A stretch of DNA of 64,000 nucleotides from Lachnospiraceae bacterium (GTDB lineage: Bacteria; Bacillota; Clostridia; Lachnospirales; Lachnospiraceae). The notes below the pieces were generated by a model. The model was not told the DNA's origin and did no database searches. It saw only the letters and a list, made by a program, of their open reading frames with translations. This document shows, piece after piece, positions 28,054 through 37,129 of the stretch. The stretch covers positions 1 to 64,000 of the forward strand of contig JAAVHZ010000008.1 of assembly GCA_014799465.1 (NCBI GenBank), read 5' to 3'. Position 1 is the stretch's first letter. The number at the start of each line of letters is the position of its first letter. The position numbers were made by a program, and so were the translations under genes.

Positions 28054-29082
28054 ATGATAAAATTTGTTACTGGTAATATCTTTGAATCTGGTGCAGATTG
28101 CCTCATTAATACTGTTAATTGTGAAGGATTTATGGGTAAAGGGATTGCGTATCAATTTAAAATGCGTTTTCCTGAAAATAATCGTGATTATGTAAAAGCG
28201 TGTAAAGCAGGAAGTTTGAGGATAGGAACAATTCACTATTATAAAGAGGATGGGATATGGATTGTAAATTTTCCAACTAAAGACAAGTGGAGAGGAAAAT
28301 CTAAAATAGATTATATTGAAAAAGGGTTAGACCAACTTACAAGATTTATTATTGAGTATAATCCACAGTTGATTGCTATACCACCATTAGGATGTGGAAA
28401 TGGTGGTCTTGATTGGGGGATTGTAAAAAATGTTATTGCTGAGAAATTACAAACGCTAGAAGATAAATATACTTTTTTGGTATATGAACCATCAGTTTCA
28501 TATAAGGCAGTTCCTAAGCAGGCACCGAATATAAGTGTTTCCGGTTTGGCATTGCTACAGATTAGATTGCATTTAAAAAAATTTAATGCCTTAAGATTAC
28601 AAAAAGCAGGATATTTTACAAACTATTTTCTGGAAGAAGAATATTTCAATTTTGATAAATGGAAATATGGACCGTACTCTCATGGAATAGATATTGTAGC
28701 AAAGTCGTTAAATGAGTATCAAAAGTATTATGGATTAACAAATTCAGAAGATACTTATAATCAAGTTTATAAAGTGATATGCAGTAAAAAGACAGAAGAT
28801 AAGCTGGAAAAATTGATTCCTGCGATTGAGAAGTCAACAACATATATAAATCAGATTTCTACAGATAAAAAATTGGAGGGTGTTGCAACAGTATTATATA
28901 TTATCCAGAAAAATAATCAAATATCAAAAGAAATGATAGTCCAACTATTTAGGGAATGGTTAGAGGATAAAGCAAAAAGGTTTTCGAGAAGTTATATAAT
29001 TGAATGTATAGATTATTTGGAGAAAACAAATATAATTGTAAAAGATATTTGTGGAAATTATGAAATTGTTGCAAATATGTGA
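28054..29082 (+). CDS. DarG-like antitoxin: macrodomain DNA ADP-ribosyl hydrolase
   Basis: A 342-residue protein with two domains. Residues 1-150 are a DarG/TARG1-type macrodomain: VTGNIFESGADCLINTVNCEG, MGKGIAYQFKMRFPENNRDY, IVNFPTKDKWRGKS and the glycine-rich IPPLGCGNGGLDWG. Such enzymes remove ADP-ribose from thymidine or guanosine in DNA. Residues ~165-340 match the DarG C-terminal helical domain that binds and blocks the toxin (LQIRLHLKKFNALRLQKAGYF-type helices, KYGPYSHGIDIV). All visible motifs are intact, in contrast to the toxin gene 22 bases upstream. AAAGGAGG precedes the ATG. It would still protect the cell against a foreign DarT. No sign of decay is seen. Confidence 0.9.
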   Translation: MIKFVTGNIFESGADCLINTVNCEGFMGKGIAYQFKMRFPENNRDYVKACKAGSLRIGTIHYYKEDGIWIVNFPTKDKWRGKSKIDYIEKGLDQLTRFIIEYNPQLIAIPPLGCGNGGLDWGIVKNVIAEKLQTLEDKYTFLVYEPSVSYKAVPKQAPNISVSGLALLQIRLHLKKFNALRLQKAGYFTNYFLEEEYFNFDKWKYGPYSHGIDIVAKSLNEYQKYYGLTNSEDTYNQVYKVICSKKTEDKLEKLIPAIEKSTTYINQISTDKKLEGVATVLYIIQKNNQISKEMIVQLFREWLEDKAKRFSRSYIIECIDYLEKTNIIVKDICGNYEIVANM

Positions 29083-29100
29083 AAATGATGCTTGCATCAG

Positions 29101-29193
29101 TATGATACAAAAGAGAAGATATTTGATTCAATATGGTTCTATGAATTAACAGAGGAAGAGTGCAATTATATAGAATCATTGCTAAAACTGTGA
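29101..29193 (+). pseudogene. Possible gene-end remnant
   Basis: An open stretch without a start codon encodes YDTKEKIFDSIWFYELT and then EECNYIESLLKL before a TGA. The composition looks like real protein. It may be the last 30 residues of a lost gene of the same accessory block. No family is recognised. Confidence 0.35.
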
Positions 29194-29248
29194 GAAGAAA
29201 ATCTAGGGCAGCAAAATACGCAGCCTAAGATTTTCTAAATCTCACAGT
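29187..29248. repeat. Inverted repeat between the DarTG locus and priA
   Basis: ACTGTGAGA (29187-29195) pairs with TCTCACAGT (29240-29248), and GAAAATCT (29197-29204) with AGATTTTC (29228-29235), around a loop of about 23 bases. No T-run follows on either strand, so a simple terminator is unlikely. It marks the right border of the accessory block. Confidence 0.6.
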
Positions 29249-29280
29249 GTGAACAGTATGGAAAGGATAAGATTATTAAT

Positions 29281-31527
29281 ATGCGATATGCGAATGTCAT
29301 TGTAGACATTACACATGAAAAACTTGATAAAACATTTCAGTATATTATTCCTGATGAATTAAAGGATAGTGTATATCCCGGAGTTCAGGCGGAGGTACCA
29401 TTTGGAAGGGGCAACAGGAGCATAAAGTGTTATGTGGTGGAAGTTACCGATACAGCTGAATATGATATGTCTAAGATGAAGAAGATTATCAGAATAGTGC
29501 CGGACAGCATACCGATAGAATCACAGTTAATCGCAGTTGCCGCATGGATAAAGGAAAATTATGGTTCAACCATGAACAGGGCATTAAAGACAGTTATACC
29601 TGTACACAGGACTATAAAAGAGAAAAGGCAGGAATATGTGCGGTTAAAAGCATCAATAAGTGAGACAAAGTCTCTTATGGAGAAATATCACCATGATAAG
29701 CGTATGTCTGCAAGAGTCAGATTACTAGAAGAACTGGTTTCAAAAGAAGAGATTTCAATGGAATTATTAACTAAGAAAATGGGAATATCTAAAAATGTAA
29801 TTAAATCTCTAAAAGAAAGTGGTATTATAGATATACGTTATGATACAATATACAGAACTCCTTTTGGCAATCCGGGCACAGAGTCAGAACGGAACATATT
29901 AAGTGATGAACAGCGGGAGACGGTAAGCTCCATTGTGACAGAGATGGATTCACCATCAGGGATCAGGACACATCTGATATTTGGTGTTACGGGAAGTGGT
30001 AAAACAGAAGTATATATGGAATGTATAGAACACGTTTTGTCAAAAGGCAGACAGGTAATTGTGCTTATACCGGAGATTGCCCTTACTTATCAGAATGTCA
30101 CCAGATTTTACAAAAGATTTGGAGATAAGGTGTCGATAATAAATTCGAGAATGTCACAGGGAGAAAGGTATGACCAGTTCAGAATGGCAAAGGAAGGAAA
30201 GGTTCAGATAATGATAGGACCGAGGTCGGCACTATTCACACCTTTTTCAGATTTAGGACTTATAATTATAGACGAGGAGCACGAACCGGCATATAAAAGT
30301 GAGACTGTTCCCAAATACCATGCACGGGAAACTGCAATAATGAGGGCGGGACTTACTGATGCCACGGTTATATTAGGTTCTGCAACACCATCCACAGAGG
30401 CATTCTATAAAGCCGAAAATGGAGAATACATGCTGCACCGGATGGATAACAGAGTGAAAAATAAGCCAATGCCAAAGGTTAATGTGGTGGATTTGCGGCA
30501 GGAACTTAAAGAAGGCAATAAAAGTATATTCAGCAGAAAACTAATGGAGCTTATTAAGGACAGAATAAGCAAATCCCAACAGGTTATACTTTTTGTAAAC
30601 AGAAGAGGGTATGCAGGTTTTGTGTCCTGCCGCTCATGCGGTAAGCCGCTAAGATGCCCTCATTGTGATGTATCACTTACATATCACAAAAGAGCCGGCA
30701 GGGAAATTATGAGCTGCCATTACTGTGGATATCAGATAGAAAAACCAAAGCTTTGTCCGGTATGTGGTTCTAAATATATGGGAAAATTCGGAATAGGCAC
30801 AGAAAGTGTAGAAGAAAAAATTTCTGAACTGTTCCCGGAAGCAAAGGTTCTAAGGATGGATATGGATACTACATCAGGAAAGGATGGACATGAGAAGATA
30901 CTGTCTTCATTTGCGAATCATGATGCAGATATACTTGTGGGAACCCAGATGATAGTCAAGGGACATGATTTTCCAAAGGTTACACTGGTAGGCGTTATTG
31001 CAGCAGATTTGTCATTATATGCATCAGATTACAGGGCAACAGAAAGAACATTCCAGCTTCTTACACAGGCGGCAGGACGTGCCGGAAGAGGAGAAGAATC
31101 AGGAGAAGTGGTGATACAGACTTATAGTCCCGAAGAATATAGTATAGTGGAGGCAGCAAATCAGGATTATGATGCGTTTTACAGAAAGGAGATATCGTAT
31201 AGGAATCTTATGAGATATCCTCCGGTATATAATATGGCGGCAATACTTATAACATCTGATAATGAAAAACTATGCTGTGAGGGAGCACAGGATATAGCAC
31301 AAAGGATTAAGAAAAGCCATATAGACGGTCTTACCGTTATAGGTGCTTCAGAAGCATCAGTATCAAAAATAAATGATATATACAGATATGTTATATATAT
31401 TAAACATAATGACTATAATGCTCTGGTTCATATAAAAAATGGAGTAGAGTTATATATAGATAAAAAAGTCATTTACAAAAAAAGACTTACAGTACAATTT
31501 GATTTTACACCAATGGATAACTATTAA
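29281..31527 (+). CDS. priA: Primosomal protein N' (replication restart helicase PriA)
   Basis: A 748-residue superfamily 2 helicase that reloads the replisome at collapsed forks. The N-terminal 3'-DNA-binding domain begins RYANVIVDITHEKLDKTFQY. The helicase has Walker A GVTGSGKTEVY (near residue 240), the DEEH box (IIDEEHEPAYKS) and LGSATPSTEAF. The zinc-binding cysteines follow: CRSCGKPLRCPHCDVSL, CHYCGY and CPVCGS. TQMIVKGHDFPKVTLVGV and QAAGRAGRG close the motor. It heads a run with def, fmt, a protease gene, rsmB and rlmN, a common Firmicute order. Confidence 0.97.
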   Translation: MRYANVIVDITHEKLDKTFQYIIPDELKDSVYPGVQAEVPFGRGNRSIKCYVVEVTDTAEYDMSKMKKIIRIVPDSIPIESQLIAVAAWIKENYGSTMNRALKTVIPVHRTIKEKRQEYVRLKASISETKSLMEKYHHDKRMSARVRLLEELVSKEEISMELLTKKMGISKNVIKSLKESGIIDIRYDTIYRTPFGNPGTESERNILSDEQRETVSSIVTEMDSPSGIRTHLIFGVTGSGKTEVYMECIEHVLSKGRQVIVLIPEIALTYQNVTRFYKRFGDKVSIINSRMSQGERYDQFRMAKEGKVQIMIGPRSALFTPFSDLGLIIIDEEHEPAYKSETVPKYHARETAIMRAGLTDATVILGSATPSTEAFYKAENGEYMLHRMDNRVKNKPMPKVNVVDLRQELKEGNKSIFSRKLMELIKDRISKSQQVILFVNRRGYAGFVSCRSCGKPLRCPHCDVSLTYHKRAGREIMSCHYCGYQIEKPKLCPVCGSKYMGKFGIGTESVEEKISELFPEAKVLRMDMDTTSGKDGHEKILSSFANHDADILVGTQMIVKGHDFPKVTLVGVIAADLSLYASDYRATERTFQLLTQAAGRAGRGEESGEVVIQTYSPEEYSIVEAANQDYDAFYRKEISYRNLMRYPPVYNMAAILITSDNEKLCCEGAQDIAQRIKKSHIDGLTVIGASEASVSKINDIYRYVIYIKHNDYNALVHIKNGVELYIDKKVIYKKRLTVQFDFTPMDNY

Positions 31528-31552
31528 ATTTATTCCGGAATGGAGGATTATT

Positions 31553-32023
31553 ATGGCAACCAGAAATATACGTGAACTGGGAGACGAAGTTCTGACTAAA
31601 AAATGCAGAGAAGTAAAGGAAATGAATGATAGAACAAGGGAACTTATAAATGATATGTTAGAGACTATGTATGAGGCGAATGGAGTAGGTCTTGCTGCTC
31701 CGCAGGTAGGAGTTTTAAAAAGGATAGTGGTAATAGATATAGGAGAGGGACCGGTGGTACTTGTAAATCCTAAAATAGTTGAAACAGACGGCTCACAGAC
31801 AGGAAGTGAGGGATGTTTAAGCGTTCCGGGAAAAGCAGGAATGGTAACAAGACCGAATTATGCAAAGGTAGTTGCGTTTAACGAAAATATGGAAGAATAT
31901 ACCATAGAAGGAACAGAGCTTATGGCAAGAGCAATATGCCATGAATGCGATCATCTTGATGGAAAATTGTATGTGGACCTGGTGGAAGGCGAACTTGTGG
32001 ATGTTGAATATGAAGAAGAATAG
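31553..32023 (+). CDS. def: Peptide deformylase
   Basis: A 156-residue metalloenzyme that removes the formyl group from nascent N-terminal methionine. All three motifs are present: GVGLAAPQVG (near residue 45), EGCLSVPG (near 88) and HECDHLDG (near 132), supplying Cys and two His for the metal and the catalytic Glu. The frame extends back into priA (31499), but GGAGG at 31542-31546 and homology support the ATG at 31553. It lies directly before fmt, which adds the formyl group. Confidence 0.97.
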   Translation: MATRNIRELGDEVLTKKCREVKEMNDRTRELINDMLETMYEANGVGLAAPQVGVLKRIVVIDIGEGPVVLVNPKIVETDGSQTGSEGCLSVPGKAGMVTRPNYAKVVAFNENMEEYTIEGTELMARAICHECDHLDGKLYVDLVEGELVDVEYEEE

Positions 32024-32038
32024 AAAGGCAGTGGTGTG

Positions 32039-32968
32039 ATGCGTATAGTTTTTATGGGAACACCGGATTTTGCAGTTCCGGTACTGGAAGCATTATGTGA
32101 TGCCGGTCATGAAGTAGCTGCAGTGGTTACACAGCCTGACAAACCCCGCGGAAGAGGAAAGGAAATGCAGTATACTCCGGTGAAAGAATCGGCACTTGAA
32201 AGAGGTATAGAGGTATATCAGCCTGTTAAGGTAAAAGATGAGGCATTTGTACAGATATTAAAGGAAATAAATCCTGATGTAATAGTGGTGGTGGCATTTG
32301 GACAGATTCTTCCTTCAACTATACTTCATATGCCAAAGTATGGCTGTATAAATGTTCATGCCTCACTGCTTCCTAAATACAGGGGGGCGGCACCTATACA
32401 ATGGGTTATAATAGACGGAGAAAAAGAAACCGGTATTACTACAATGCAGATGGATGAAGGTCTGGATACCGGGGATATGATGCTTAAAGCTGTTATTTCC
32501 ATAGACGAGAAAGAGACAGGAGGCAGTCTTCATGATAAACTTGCAGGTATAGGCGGAACACTTATAGTAGATACGCTAAAGCAGGTTGAAGAAGGAAGTA
32601 TTGTACTTGAAAAGCAGGATGATTCTAAGTCTAATTATGCAAAAATGCTTAATAAAAAACTGGGCAGGATAGATTTTGAGAAATCTGCAGAAGAGATTGA
32701 AAGACTTATAAGAGGTCTTAATCCATGGCCAAGTGCGTATACCTCACTGAATGGTAAAACACTTAAGATATGGGATGCAGATGTAAGAAAAGAGAAGACG
32801 GATATTCCACCCGGTGAAATTATAGAAGTTACAAATGATGAGATATTAGTAAGTACCGGAGATGGAATTCTTATTATAAATGAGCTTCAGCTTGAGGGTA
32901 AGAAACGGATGGATACAGAATCATTTTTAAGAGGTTACAAAGTTGAAAAAGGTGAGAAATTAGGTTGA
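32039..32968 (+). CDS. fmt: Methionyl-tRNA formyltransferase
   Basis: A 309-residue enzyme that formylates initiator Met-tRNA using 10-formyl-THF, the product of Fhs or FolD. Seen: IVFMGTPDFAVPVLEAL at the start, INVHASLLPKYRGAAPIQW (formyl-donor and catalytic region), and GLNPWPSAYT in the C-terminal tRNA-binding domain. A GTG at 32036 is directly before the ATG at 32039; the ATG is preferred. The ribosome site is GAAAGG. The start is 16 bases after def. Confidence 0.97.
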   Translation: MRIVFMGTPDFAVPVLEALCDAGHEVAAVVTQPDKPRGRGKEMQYTPVKESALERGIEVYQPVKVKDEAFVQILKEINPDVIVVVAFGQILPSTILHMPKYGCINVHASLLPKYRGAAPIQWVIIDGEKETGITTMQMDEGLDTGDMMLKAVISIDEKETGGSLHDKLAGIGGTLIVDTLKQVEEGSIVLEKQDDSKSNYAKMLNKKLGRIDFEKSAEEIERLIRGLNPWPSAYTSLNGKTLKIWDADVRKEKTDIPPGEIIEVTNDEILVSTGDGILIINELQLEGKKRMDTESFLRGYKVEKGEKLG

Positions 32969-33004
32969 TATTTTGTATGCATAATAGAAAGGAGAAAAAT
33001 CATT

Positions 33005-33712
33005 ATGCCTTATATTTATTATGGATTTGACCCCACATATTGGATGGTAATAGTCGGTGTTGTATTGTCATTATTGGCATCATTAATGGTCAAAAGCACA
33101 TTTTCAAAGTATTCAAGAGTCAGGAGCATGTCAGGAATGACAGGAGCACAGGCAGCAGAAAAAATACTTAACAGTCAGGGAATATATGATGTGAATATAC
33201 AAAGAGTAAGCGGTAACCTTACCGACCACTATAATCCGTCGAACAAGACACTGAATCTTTCAGACTCTGTATATTCCAATACTTCAGTTGCTGCAATAGG
33301 TGTAGCTGCACATGAATGTGGTCATGCAATACAGCATGCAAAGGGATATGCACCATTAGCTTTCAGAAGTGCACTTGTACCTGTAGCAAACTTTGGTTCA
33401 AGTATATCATGGATACTGATTCTAATAGGTTTATTTATTAACAGCAGATCATCAATGCTGTTAATATATACAGGGATAATATGTTTCTCTCTGGCTGTAC
33501 TTTTCCAAATAGTTACACTTCCTGTTGAGTTTAATGCTTCTTCAAGAGCAGTAAACCTTCTTGGGCAGATTGGAATATTAGGTGATACGGAATTAAGTCA
33601 GACAAAAAAGGTACTGTCTGCGGCAGCACTTACTTATGTAGCAGCGGCAGCGGCATCAATATTACAATTATTAAGGCTTTTAGCACTATTTGGAGGAAAC
33701 AGACGTGACTGA
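33005..33712 (+). CDS. Membrane zinc metallopeptidase, YugP-like
   Basis: A 235-residue membrane protein of the neutral zinc metallopeptidase family (B. subtilis YugP). It starts with a hydrophobic segment (MVIVGVVLSLLASLMV), then GMTGAQAAEKIL, and the metal site AAHECGHAIQHA (HExxH) near residue 103. Two or three further membrane helices follow, with EFNASSRAVNLL carrying the likely third ligand. The substrate is unknown. AAAGGAGA precedes the ATG. The rsmB start overlaps its end by 8 bases. It lies between fmt and rsmB in many Clostridia. Confidence 0.9.
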   Translation: MPYIYYGFDPTYWMVIVGVVLSLLASLMVKSTFSKYSRVRSMSGMTGAQAAEKILNSQGIYDVNIQRVSGNLTDHYNPSNKTLNLSDSVYSNTSVAAIGVAAHECGHAIQHAKGYAPLAFRSALVPVANFGSSISWILILIGLFINSRSSMLLIYTGIICFSLAVLFQIVTLPVEFNASSRAVNLLGQIGILGDTELSQTKKVLSAAALTYVAAAAASILQLLRLLALFGGNRRD

Positions 33713-35054
33713 CATTAATGCCAGAGCAGTTGTGCTTGACATTTTACTGGATGTGCTGGAGATTGGAAAATTGAGCCATCTTGTAATAAGAGAAAAATTA
33801 AAAGAATACAATGATATTTCAAAGCAGGAAAGGTCATTTATAACAAGAATGTCTGAAGGTACTATTGAAAAATGTATAGAGCTTGATTATATAATTAATG
33901 CATTTTCAAAGATTAAAGTAAAGAAAATGAAGCCTGCCATAAGAAATATATTAAGAATGTCCGTATATCAGATAAAATATATGAATAGTGTTCCTGATTC
34001 GGCAGTATGTAATGAAGCAGTAAAGCTCACTGCCAAAAGAGGATATTCGGGCCTTAAAGGATTTGTAAACGGTATTTTAAGAAATATTATCAGAGAGCCG
34101 GAAAGATGTGAATGTGAAGAAGATAACTATTCTGTGAAATATTCCATGCCCCGGTGGATAGTTGATATGTGGATTAAGGAGTATGGAGAGGAAAAAACTG
34201 AGTCCATGCTTAAGGCATCAGGCAGAGAAAGCAGAATATGCATAAGAAGAAATGCATCAAAGTCAGAAAGAGACGAATTTTTAAAATTGCTTGATAATGA
34301 TAAAGTGTCGTATAAGTGTTCAGATATTTTGGATGATGTATTTTACCTGTGGGATATAGAAAAGTTAAATGATATGGATACATTTAACAGAGGTCTGTTT
34401 CAGGTGCAGGATTTAAGTTCAGTGATGTCAGGGCTTGCAGCATCACCAAAAGAAGGAGATATATGTGTGGATGTGTGTGCGGCACCCGGAGGTAAGACTA
34501 TTCATCTGGCAGATATGCTTCATAATACAGGATGTGTATATTCAAGAGATATATCGGATGAAAAAGTAAACATGATACATGAAAATGTGAAAAGGACAGG
34601 CTTTTCAAACATAAAGCCTCAAGTATGGGATGCAACACATAATGATAAATCATTATATGAAAAGGCAGATATTGTAATGGCAGATCTTCCATGTTCAGGT
34701 CTTGGAGTAATGTCAAGAAAATCTGATATAAAGTATAAAGTAAGTAAGGAAAGCATAAAGGAACTGGTGCATCTTCAGAGAGAAATACTGTCAGTTGTAT
34801 CATCATATATAAAACCGGGAGGAACTCTTGTATATAGTACTTGTACAGTAAATAAGCAGGAGAATGATGAAAATGTGAAGTGGATTCTTGATAATCTTCC
34901 GTTTGAATCCAAATCGCTTAAAGGCAGGCTGCCGGAAGAACTGGAGTGTGAAACACTTGAAGAAGGTTATATCCAGATATTTCCGGGTGACTATGGAATG
35001 GATGGATTTTTTGTTGCCTTATTTAAGAAGAAACAGAAAGAAATAGAGGACTAA
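33705..35054 (+). CDS. rsmB: 16S rRNA (cytosine-967-C5)-methyltransferase
   Basis: A 449-residue protein with an N-terminal NusB-like RNA-binding domain (INARAVVLDILLDVLE, then AVKLTAKRGYSGLKGFVNGILRN-like helices) and a C-terminal SAM-dependent methyltransferase. Visible motifs are VCAAPGGKTIHLADML, the first cysteine region ADLPCSGLGVMSRK and the catalytic STCTVNKQEND. The frame opens at a TTG (33690), but GGAGG at 33692-33696 lies 8 bases before the GTG at 33705, which is taken as the start. It is translationally coupled to the protease gene upstream and followed within 3 bases by rlmN. Confidence 0.95.
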   Translation: MTDINARAVVLDILLDVLEIGKLSHLVIREKLKEYNDISKQERSFITRMSEGTIEKCIELDYIINAFSKIKVKKMKPAIRNILRMSVYQIKYMNSVPDSAVCNEAVKLTAKRGYSGLKGFVNGILRNIIREPERCECEEDNYSVKYSMPRWIVDMWIKEYGEEKTESMLKASGRESRICIRRNASKSERDEFLKLLDNDKVSYKCSDILDDVFYLWDIEKLNDMDTFNRGLFQVQDLSSVMSGLAASPKEGDICVDVCAAPGGKTIHLADMLHNTGCVYSRDISDEKVNMIHENVKRTGFSNIKPQVWDATHNDKSLYEKADIVMADLPCSGLGVMSRKSDIKYKVSKESIKELVHLQREILSVVSSYIKPGGTLVYSTCTVNKQENDENVKWILDNLPFESKSLKGRLPEELECETLEEGYIQIFPGDYGMDGFFVALFKKKQKEIED

Positions 35055-35056
35055 TT

Positions 35057-36103
35057 GTGGAAAAAGCAGATATTAAATCTTTTAATATAAGTGAATTACA
35101 GGATTTTATTGAGGAAATGGGCGAGAAAAAGTTCAGGGCAAAGCAGATATATGAGTGGCTGCATATTAAATTGGTGACAGATTTTGATGATATGACTAAT
35201 ATATCAAAAGATTTAAAATCAAAACTTAAAGAGAGATGCTATATAACAGCACTTGAACCGGCAGAAGTTCTTACCTCAAAGATAGACGGCACACAGAAAT
35301 ATCTTTTCAGATTAAGAGATGGTAATGTAATAGAGAGTGTGCTTATGAAATACAAATTCGGAAATTCAGTCTGTATATCTACACAGGTGGGATGCAGGAT
35401 GGGATGCAGATTTTGTGCATCTACACTTGGCGGACTTGAAAGATGTCTTAGCACCTCAGAGATGCTTGACGAAATATACCGTATTCAAAGTATTACAGGG
35501 CAGCGTGTATCAAATGTAGTACTTATGGGTACGGGGGAGCCGATGGATAATTATGACAATGTGATAAAACTTGTTAAAATGCTTACAGATGAAAATGGTC
35601 TGCATATTAGCGGCAGAAATATTACAATATCATCATGTGGGCTTGTGGAAAATATCATGAGGCTTGCAGATGAAGGACTTCAGATTACATTAGCACTGTC
35701 ACTTCATGCATCTGATGATGATACAAGAAAGGAACTTATGCCTATAGCAAATAAATATACCATAAGCCAGATTCTGGATGCATGCAGATACTATTTTGAA
35801 AAGACAGGAAGAAGGGTGACATTTGAATACAGTCTGGCATCAGGGATAAATGATACTGCCGATAAAGCAGATAAGCTGGCAAAGCTTCTTAAAGGAATGC
35901 ATGCACATGTGAATCTTATTCCGATTAATCCGATTAAAGAGAGAGATTATAAACAGTCAGATAAATCATCAATAACAAGTTTTAAAGACAGATTAGAAAA
36001 ACATGGGATAAATGTTACTATAAGAAGGGAAATGGGAAGAGATATAAATGGTGCATGCGGGCAATTAAGGAAGAGTTATCTGGAAACCTCTGAAAATCTG
36101 TAA
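35057..36103 (+). CDS. rlmN: 23S rRNA/tRNA adenine-2-methyltransferase
   Basis: A 348-residue radical-SAM enzyme that methylates A2503 of 23S rRNA and A37 of some tRNAs. The iron-sulfur motif is CRMGCRFCAST (near residue 115) and the second catalytic cysteine is in NGACGQLRKSY close to the end. SSCGLVENIMRLADEG and ALSLHASDDDTRKELMPI are typical. It starts with GTG, preceded by AGAGGA. Its last ~72 bases recur in decayed form at 38410-38481, beyond three accessory genes. Its normal neighbour prpC follows only after that copy. A terminator overlaps its stop codon. Confidence 0.97.
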   Translation: MEKADIKSFNISELQDFIEEMGEKKFRAKQIYEWLHIKLVTDFDDMTNISKDLKSKLKERCYITALEPAEVLTSKIDGTQKYLFRLRDGNVIESVLMKYKFGNSVCISTQVGCRMGCRFCASTLGGLERCLSTSEMLDEIYRIQSITGQRVSNVVLMGTGEPMDNYDNVIKLVKMLTDENGLHISGRNITISSCGLVENIMRLADEGLQITLALSLHASDDDTRKELMPIANKYTISQILDACRYYFEKTGRRVTFEYSLASGINDTADKADKLAKLLKGMHAHVNLIPINPIKERDYKQSDKSSITSFKDRLEKHGINVTIRREMGRDINGACGQLRKSYLETSENL

Positions 36104-36128
36104 GATAAAGGATTTCAGAGGTTTTTGT
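36086..36128 (+). terminator. Terminator overlapping the rlmN stop codon
   Basis: ACCTCTGAAA (36086-36095) pairs with TTTCAGAGGT (36113-36122), followed by TTTTGTTTTT. The left arm lies within the rlmN coding end. Confidence 0.85.
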
Positions 36129-36156
36129 TTTTCTATTGCTAAAGGAGGAAACGTTG

Positions 36157-37053
36157 ATGCAGGAAAGCAGATTATTTAAGATTGTGTACTACCTGCTTGA
36201 TAAGGGGCAGGCTACAGCTCCGGAACTGGCAGAAAAGTTTGAAGTATCCGTCAGAACAATTTATAGAGATATTGATGCTTTAAGCGGAGCAGGTATTCCC
36301 ATTTATGCAGAAGCAGGCAGAAATGGTGGTATCCATTTAATGAATGAATTTGTTTTGGATAAAGCTGTATTGTCTGAAGAAGAAAAAATGGAAATTCTTG
36401 CAGCATTGCAGAGCATAAATACTACGCAGAATGTTAGCATCAGCCAAATATTACAGAAACTTTCTGCAATGTTTAATCTTAACTCGGAAAATTGGCTTGA
36501 AGTGGATTTTTCCCGATGGGGGAATAAAGGAACTGATAACGAGAAATTTGAATTACTTAAATCAGCGATAATTCATCAAAAGTGTGTAAAAATCACATAT
36601 GCAGGCTCGTATGGGGAAATTAGTGAAAGAATTGTTCATCCATTGAAAATGGCGTATAAGTCTATGGCGTGGTACTTAAAGGCATACTGTACCCAAAAAC
36701 AGGATTATCGCATTTTTAAGTTGACCCGCATTATAAATTTAGAAGTTTTAAGAGATGGTTTTCCTCAGCGTTCGTTTCCGGTGTCGGAAGAAAATTCGGG
36801 ACAAATTTATAACAAAATAGTTCTTTGTTTTTCTAAAAATGTGGCATATCGTGTTTATGACGAATTTGACAAAATGCAAATACAACAACAAGAAAATGGA
36901 GATTTTATTGTTACTGTAAATATGCCGGAAGATGAGTGGCTGGTAGGTTTTTTACTGTCATTTGGAACACAGGTAGAGATTATAGAGCCGGTTTCTCTTA
37001 AAAAGGTTATATGCGATAATGCGAAAAGAATTTATGAGAAAAATAAACCTTGA
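36157..37053 (+). CDS. WYL-domain transcriptional regulator (YafY/DeoR-like)
   Basis: A 298-residue regulator. The N-terminal winged helix-turn-helix reads FKIVYYLLDKGQATAPELAE and VSVRTIYRDIDALSGAGIP. A WYL-type ligand-sensing domain occupies about residues 135-215 (KITYAGSYGE, PLKMAYKSMAWYLKAYC), with a helical C-terminal extension. AGGAGG at 36143-36148 selects the ATG at 36157 over TTG codons at 36136 and 36154. Its TGA forms part of a palindrome (37051-37065) in the promoter of the next gene, so it probably controls that gene. It lies in the block inserted between rlmN and prpC. Confidence 0.92.
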   Translation: MQESRLFKIVYYLLDKGQATAPELAEKFEVSVRTIYRDIDALSGAGIPIYAEAGRNGGIHLMNEFVLDKAVLSEEEKMEILAALQSINTTQNVSISQILQKLSAMFNLNSENWLEVDFSRWGNKGTDNEKFELLKSAIIHQKCVKITYAGSYGEISERIVHPLKMAYKSMAWYLKAYCTQKQDYRIFKLTRIINLEVLRDGFPQRSFPVSEENSGQIYNKIVLCFSKNVAYRVYDEFDKMQIQQQENGDFIVTVNMPEDEWLVGFLLSFGTQVEIIEPVSLKKVICDNAKRIYEKNKP

Positions 37054-37083
37054 CATAAGGTGTCAGTATAAGTGTGATATAAT
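37051..37083 (+). promoter_or_regulatory. Promoter of the ClbS-like gene with palindromic operator
   Basis: TGACATAAGGTGTCA (37051-37065) has 5-base perfect arms. A TATAAT with extended TGA lies at 37075-37083. A -35-like TTGACA (37050-37055) overlaps the palindrome, but the spacing of 22 bases to the -10 is longer than normal, as in promoters that need an activator bending the DNA. WYL-regulator binding is inference. Confidence 0.55.
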
Positions 37084-37129
37084 CACGAAAGTAAAGATAT
37101 ATTATATATTTGCCAGGAGGAAAATAAAT

